NCBI GenBank assembly: GCA_037833965.1
Contig: AP031352.1
Location: 3,080,501 to 3,144,500, forward strand
DNA: 64,000 nucleotides
Direction: 5' to 3'
DNA from: Marchantia polymorpha subsp. ruderalis
Taxonomy: Eukaryota; Streptophyta; Marchantiopsida; Marchantiales; Marchantiaceae
A model generated the notes under the pieces. It saw only the letters and a list, made by a program, of their open reading frames with translations. It had not been told where the DNA came from and searched no databases. This document shows, in pieces, positions 59,538-64,000 of this stretch. The position numbers and the translations under genes were made by a program. How positions within the stretch are numbered: the stretch's first letter is position 1; the number at the start of each line of letters is the position of its first letter.

Positions 59538-61274
59538 ATGGAACTTTTCATGAGTTCCGCGGCATGTCAAAGCCGATACCTGGATAACAACAACGTGAGC
59601 GTCTCGAGCATGGCCGCGCTCGCTTCAATGCTACTCGCTGCTAAAGATTCACACATTGGGGCGACATCGACCGCATCCGGGGCTGACAAGGACAAAAGTT
59701 GTTGTACCCCAACATGTGTCCTGGCAGAAGGAGAAAGCAACTCTCCAAACTCCACAACATTCCTCAGCCTTACTGGCCAAAACCTGAACCAAACAATGTT
59801 AATAACTCCACAACTCGAAGCAACTAATTCCCAACCATGCCCTCCTACTCGGATTGAAAATATAGATGATCGTGTGACTAAGTCTGGGATTGCATCTAAG
59901 GAACCGAGTGCTGTTTCGTCTCATGAATCGGTAGAACGAGGTGCTTTCCTCACCGATCCACAAATTGACGATGCCTGGGTTAGGAACGGTCTCTATGGGG
60001 AGAAGAAGGTTGTTTCTGAAGACGAGATAAATGATGAATCAGATTCAGACAGCTTGCCGTTGAACTCGCCCAGAAGAAGGGCTCCGGTCCATTCAGCAGC
60101 AAAGCTTCATGATGATTACAATCTTCCTCTCATCGTAGAAGTTTCTCAAAGTTTGGGTGGAGACAAGAGGACTGCGCCGCAGCAGCAATTTGGCATCGTC
60201 GGTCCTGATCCCGAAAGCGTCCCAAAGATCACGGACAAGCCGCAAGACTCAGACGTTACATTGGACGAGCGGGTACTTGTAGAGCAGAGGCGTCGCGACC
60301 CGCACGGCATATACTACCCTGTACCAAGTCGTAATAATGAAAACGTCAGATTGGACGGGGGAGAATGGCGCATTGCGAATCAGCGTGTAGTGGGTAGCTT
60401 TCCAGGGGAATATGACAACTATGAACGGAATTCACATCTCGAATCCTTCCTTCCTGTGCCCGGCGATGTCATGATTCTACAAAGACCTAGACGTCCATTT
60501 TTGGAGTCTTATCTTGGAGCCAATCCCGGGGGCAATACAACCATTTTCGTCGATCGCAACTATTTCGAGAGGGATCAGAATGCTAGAGAAGAGATCGAGT
60601 TCCAGATGCAAAGGTTTTTTAACCACAACGACATGATCGTTCGATTCGGAAAATTTATGCCAGGGTGGCTATGGCGGCCTCAGTCGACGATCGACTTCTT
60701 CATTTTCAAACGCCCTGATCAGCGCGTCCCGGGGAAATGGTACATGCACGACAGGCTTCCCAATCAAATCAAACTGGCCCCGCCGGATTTCTTCTTTCCT
60801 CAGGTCATGGTCATGTACAGACCGGTGCCCCTTCCTCCTAACATTCAGGCCTTCATCCCTCGGGTAACCGATATCGTCATACGTCCTTCTGCAAATCTAG
60901 TCGCGCAGCTGACTCACGACACCTTCAAGACCTTCGGGTTCGTCGACGAGGATCTGATCCTTCGCGTCAGTATCATGAAATCGCGAAACACTTATCGCAT
61001 CTTCACTGCCGATTTGTATATGATGGAGACTGGCCTCCCGGCAGTGCTGCCCGTACCGTCCTCAACCCACTCGCCTCCGTACATACACTGGGCCTGGATC
61101 TTCCGAGGCCGAGATGTGCAGATGTTCGGTCCTCCGCAACGAGACCCCAGAACGGGGTTAGACACAATTTTAGATTTGAATGGGATAGAACCGTTCGTTC
61201 GCCGACCGATTCCTCACTGGGGTCTCTTTGAGGCTGTCTGGGGAAGAAGACCTGACCCGAATGAGTACCCCTGA
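59538..61274 (+). CDS. unknown two-module protein, tandem copy 1
   Basis: Function unknown. An uninterrupted frame encodes 578 residues. The ATG context (GCCATGG) is good. Residues 1-290 look disordered, serine-rich and acidic (EDEINDESDSDS). The C-terminal half is ordered-looking and rich in aromatic residues and proline: PGDVMI (308-313), NPGG (329-332), YFER (342-345), DMIVRFG (365-371), WLW (377-379), TDIVIRP (444-450), EDLILR (471-476) and GRDVQMFGP (524-532). The neighbour at 61837-63507 has the same landmarks in the same order and nearly the same positions, so the two are tandem duplicates. Within each protein the GD(V/I)MI...DMIVR pattern is echoed by DI(V/I)IR...ED(L)(I/L)(L/I)R, suggesting two related modules. 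There is no signal peptide or membrane helix and no domain I know. Confidence 0.85.
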   Translation: MELFMSSAACQSRYLDNNNVSVSSMAALASMLLAAKDSHIGATSTASGADKDKSCCTPTCVLAEGESNSPNSTTFLSLTGQNLNQTMLITPQLEATNSQPCPPTRIENIDDRVTKSGIASKEPSAVSSHESVERGAFLTDPQIDDAWVRNGLYGEKKVVSEDEINDESDSDSLPLNSPRRRAPVHSAAKLHDDYNLPLIVEVSQSLGGDKRTAPQQQFGIVGPDPESVPKITDKPQDSDVTLDERVLVEQRRRDPHGIYYPVPSRNNENVRLDGGEWRIANQRVVGSFPGEYDNYERNSHLESFLPVPGDVMILQRPRRPFLESYLGANPGGNTTIFVDRNYFERDQNAREEIEFQMQRFFNHNDMIVRFGKFMPGWLWRPQSTIDFFIFKRPDQRVPGKWYMHDRLPNQIKLAPPDFFFPQVMVMYRPVPLPPNIQAFIPRVTDIVIRPSANLVAQLTHDTFKTFGFVDEDLILRVSIMKSRNTYRIFTADLYMMETGLPAVLPVPSSTHSPPYIHWAWIFRGRDVQMFGPPQRDPRTGLDTILDLNGIEPFVRRPIPHWGLFEAVWGRRPDPNEYP

Positions 61275-61836
61275 CACTGAGTCCTCATCCGACCGCGATT
61301 ACAAATCCCATCGATGTGAGCGAATTCATACTCTTTGATCCGTTCTAGCTGATCTAATGTGGATCATTTCGATATCTAAATCTGCTGCTAGCAACGCCCT
61401 GGTATGACTGTCCTAGTTGAAGCTGTTCTACAGATCGGATGTCGCAGAAGCATCTGATATCGTTTGTCGAGGTCGAGAAACCTGCGTCCCTGGTTGGGCT
61501 TGAGCTTTGGACTGGGATTGGGATTTCTACCCTTTCCGAGCTCCTGTTATTGTCGACTAGAATCGGGGTGTTCGACAGTAGTCCTGTAGGGTCAACAGAG
61601 CACGGCGAGGATGTATCTTACGGTGAACTTCGTATTTCTCTACCAGAATATGGTCTAAAACTTGTCAATCGTCTATACCTCGATCTAGTTTTTTTTTGGG
61701 TTTGAAGGGGCACGTCTTCTCGAGCTTCGTGTCAGTTTGAGTGGCATGGCCTTCTGCCACAGGATGCGCTGAGAAAAGACGAACCAACAGGCGGTTTGAG
61801 TTTGTAGATCTGATGGGTGTAGGCAGGGTTGGATGA
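61275..61836. other. spacer between the tandem genes
   Basis: It has a plus-strand frame of 88 codons (61439-61705) of unknown meaning. It probably contains the 3' end of the first gene and the promoter of the second. Confidence 0.45.
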
Positions 61837-63507
61837 GTGTGTGCAGCAGTTGGTTGGGGACTTAGCAGGTGGAAGCTGATCTGGATAGAAAATATGACGA
61901 ATTCTGAAATTTGTCTGGGCAATTGGGTGGCTTTGTACACTAACCTCTCGGACTTCGTCACGATGCACAGAGCTTGCACTCTGTTCTGCGCAAATTCTCT
62001 GTCCTGCACTAGAAAATCGATCCCCCATGCTGACGATGATTTGGGAGCAGGGCGGGAGAATTTTAATTGGTACAAACCACAGATTTTCATCCTCAATTCC
62101 CAATCCGAGATCGGAGTTTTGGGTCTGAGCCACTGTAATCTTTCAAACATTAGCGATTATTGCGTCCTTCGCAGTGAGTTCAGAGTCTGGTTCGTTTCTT
62201 ACTTCACGTTGCTCGCCCTACATGACTTCACACATCTCATGGGAAACTCCCTAGAGATTCTTGAAGTCCACAGACTCTCATTACTATTCGAGCTTCCAAC
62301 AGGCCAGTGGATTGAATTCGTCATGTTTACGATATCTCAACTGTACTCAACATTCATCCTTATTCAGAAGTCAGGGAAGTATCGATTGGCTCCAAGTAAA
62401 TCAGTAAATCTGTTGGCAAGCCATCCCGAAGTTGACCGAATGGTCCAGATTTCAAATCTACTCCAATCGAACAGGACTCTAGATTCGGAAGGATCGCATT
62501 CGAGGTTGTGGGATAGGCCATGGATTGAAAATTGGGCTAAGAAATCGAAGAAGAAGTCCTCCGCACCCAAGCCTGTGAGCAACGAGACCAAGGACCCGCC
62601 GCCGCCGCCGCCGCCAGTAGAGCAGAAGCCAGAGGCACCTGAACCTGCACCCACAACCTCGAATGTGGATCCTCGAGTTGTTCAGCAACCGGTGGAGCCG
62701 TATCGTGGACTGCAATTAGGAAGTCGGGCCGAAGGACTCCGCATAATCCCGGGTGATATCATGATCACTCGAAGGTCGAGACCTCCCTTCGACCCTGCAG
62801 GGGCAAGTAGTCATCCCATGGCTAATCCCGGCGGTCGTTGCACGCTGTTCGTCGACCATGGATACTTCGAAAGGAGAAGGAAAGACGTGTACGAGCTCGA
62901 GCACATGATGGACAGGTGTTTCGATGAAGGTGACATGATTGTACGCTTCGGCTCATTCAGTATCTACTGGTTGTGGTCTTTTCTCAATCCTTTCGAGTGT
63001 TTCGAATTTCAGTGGGAAACTCCGCCCCCGAGCTGGTTCCTGTTTTCGAGAGCTCAGTCGAAGCCGCTGCCGCCTCCATTGAAGACCTTCAATCGTCGGT
63101 GGATGGTCGTCGGTAGGCAACAACCAGAGCTTCCGGACGCCCAGGCCATCAGGCCTCGGCTGGGTGATATCATCATACGACGCGAGGAGGCTATGGTGTG
63201 GTGGCAGAGCGACTTCAGATTTCAGACTGAAGATCTTCTGATTCGTGCTGGTTACGAGAGAGAACCCGACTCGGAGTTAACGCTAGCAGCTGTGGAGATG
63301 TACGAATGCAGTGTGCACTCGGTCACTGAATTCATGGGTCGAAACAGCACGGAGGTAATCAGCATCATTTGGACTTTTCTAGGCAGGGATATGCAGTACT
63401 ACGGTCCTGGCTTGATAGGTCAAGATCAGATGAGACTGCAGTTTAATGGACCATCGGGACGCTCACTGTCTAACAGGCCGAGCGTTAATACCCTAGCTTT
63501 GGACTAA
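61837..63507 (+). CDS. unknown two-module protein, tandem copy 2
   Basis: Function unknown. The frame of 556 codons shares with its upstream neighbour PGDIMI (305-310), NPGG (330-333), YFER (343-346), DMIVRFG (366-372), WLW (378-380), GDIIIRR (443-449), EDLLIR (465-470) and W-F-GRDMQYYGP (512-524). Residues about 230-290 are a lysine-rich patch followed by seven prolines from a CCG repeat and an acidic P/E-rich linker. Residues 1-200, rich in C, W and hydrophobic residues, have no counterpart in copy 1 and may be leader or intron sequence that happens to be open. M202 (62440) is a plausible alternative start, giving 355 residues. The conserved half is well supported, the N-terminal part is not. 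Confidence 0.75.
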   Translation: MCAAVGWGLSRWKLIWIENMTNSEICLGNWVALYTNLSDFVTMHRACTLFCANSLSCTRKSIPHADDDLGAGRENFNWYKPQIFILNSQSEIGVLGLSHCNLSNISDYCVLRSEFRVWFVSYFTLLALHDFTHLMGNSLEILEVHRLSLLFELPTGQWIEFVMFTISQLYSTFILIQKSGKYRLAPSKSVNLLASHPEVDRMVQISNLLQSNRTLDSEGSHSRLWDRPWIENWAKKSKKKSSAPKPVSNETKDPPPPPPPVEQKPEAPEPAPTTSNVDPRVVQQPVEPYRGLQLGSRAEGLRIIPGDIMITRRSRPPFDPAGASSHPMANPGGRCTLFVDHGYFERRRKDVYELEHMMDRCFDEGDMIVRFGSFSIYWLWSFLNPFECFEFQWETPPPSWFLFSRAQSKPLPPPLKTFNRRWMVVGRQQPELPDAQAIRPRLGDIIIRREEAMVWWQSDFRFQTEDLLIRAGYEREPDSELTLAAVEMYECSVHSVTEFMGRNSTEVISIIWTFLGRDMQYYGPGLIGQDQMRLQFNGPSGRSLSNRPSVNTLALD

Positions 63508-64000
63508 GCAATTATTTATGCTGTCTTTATTTAAACCAAGAGAAACGTGCAAAGCATCAGATTTTACACCCGCAAGTCCGATTCTCATTAATCTCCTTGA
63601 GGTATTGTTCGGCTCATCATATCTCAATACTCTTCTTCAGAAAAAATATTTGTTGGATGTAATGCAGGACTCTGCATGACATGCATAGTACTGCATTGGG
63701 CTTCAAAGCTTTGCCCTGAGTGTATCAAATCTATCCACCCATGGCAATTTTTTCATATCCCTCTTTCACCCATTACCGTTGTCCATACCCATGATACCAC
63801 CACCATTTGGTTACACTTAATCCTATAAGCTCTTAACTACACTTAATCCGAGAGCTCAATCTAAGTGAAACCCATCCACTCCTTGTAACCACCCATTTAC
63901 CCATGGGTATTGGGTATTCATTTCAGGACTCTTATGTAATGGCATGAAGATCCATTATACTGATCTTGTACCATGTAACTGTACGCTTTTTAATGTTCTT
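63508..64000. other. 3' flank of tandem copy 2
   Basis: Beyond the stop codon the sequence becomes pyrimidine-rich with repeated ACCCAT units (63730-63910) and a TACCCATGGGTA palindrome near 63899. No gene was seen before the window ends. Confidence 0.5.

Noticed and set aside
61665-62150. 161-codon minus-strand frame between the tandem genes
   Set aside because: No recognisable motif; it overlaps the plus-strand frame start and a second minus-strand frame, so it is probably fortuitous.

Overview
The window is nuclear DNA of a plant. The evidence is a cellulose synthase-like D (CSLD) gene with two short GT-AG introns, relics of plant Ty1/copia retrotransposons, small hAT and pogo/mariner-type elements, and very low gene density. 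My best guess is a bryophyte, perhaps a liverwort, because of the intron-poor CSLD, the moderately GC-rich genes and the large AT-rich decayed repeat blocks. That is an inference; nothing in the sequence names the species.

Layout. 1-28.5 kb is gene-poor DNA of ordinary composition. It holds three minus-strand copies of a small unknown gene family whose proteins begin M(A/S)DYNDV and carry a tryptophan at residue 19 (5.3, 13.1 and 22.1 kb). It also holds a 159-bp hAT element, several decayed coding fragments (one LRR-like), three long imperfect inverted repeats (19.3, 20.4 and 26.9 kb) and many short, nearly perfect hairpins. An AT-rich island lies at about 15.7-17.6 kb. 28.5-35.6 kb is an AT-rich block containing a decayed copia element (minus strand) with an inverted piece inside its reverse transcriptase. 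A 583-bp pogo-like element follows at 35.6-36.2 kb. 36.2-39.1 kb shows no clear gene. 39.18-39.44 kb has a possible unknown exon. 39.78-42.93 kb is CSLD on the minus strand, the best-supported gene here. 43-45.6 kb is its upstream region and intergenic DNA. 45.6-54.75 kb is a second AT-rich block with a minus-strand copia relic, split by a 564-bp hAT element with a perfect 8-bp target duplication, and a third copia fragment on the plus strand that ends in a 23-G polypurine tract. 55-59.5 kb shows no clear gene. 59.5-63.5 kb holds two tandem plus-strand genes coding for related proteins of a family I do not recognise.

How it fits together. Only CSLD has an assignable function: a Golgi or plasma-membrane glycosyltransferase making beta-1,4-glucan-type wall polymer. 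Its protein lacks the cysteine-rich RING-like region normally found near the N-terminus of CSLDs. The three most promising unknowns are the MADYNDV family, the tandem pair at the right end, and the unusual number of closely spaced hairpins. The hairpins occur in unrelated contexts (inside transposons, inside retrotransposon coding sequence, and in plain intergenic DNA), which suggests a recurrent template-switching or foldback mutation process.
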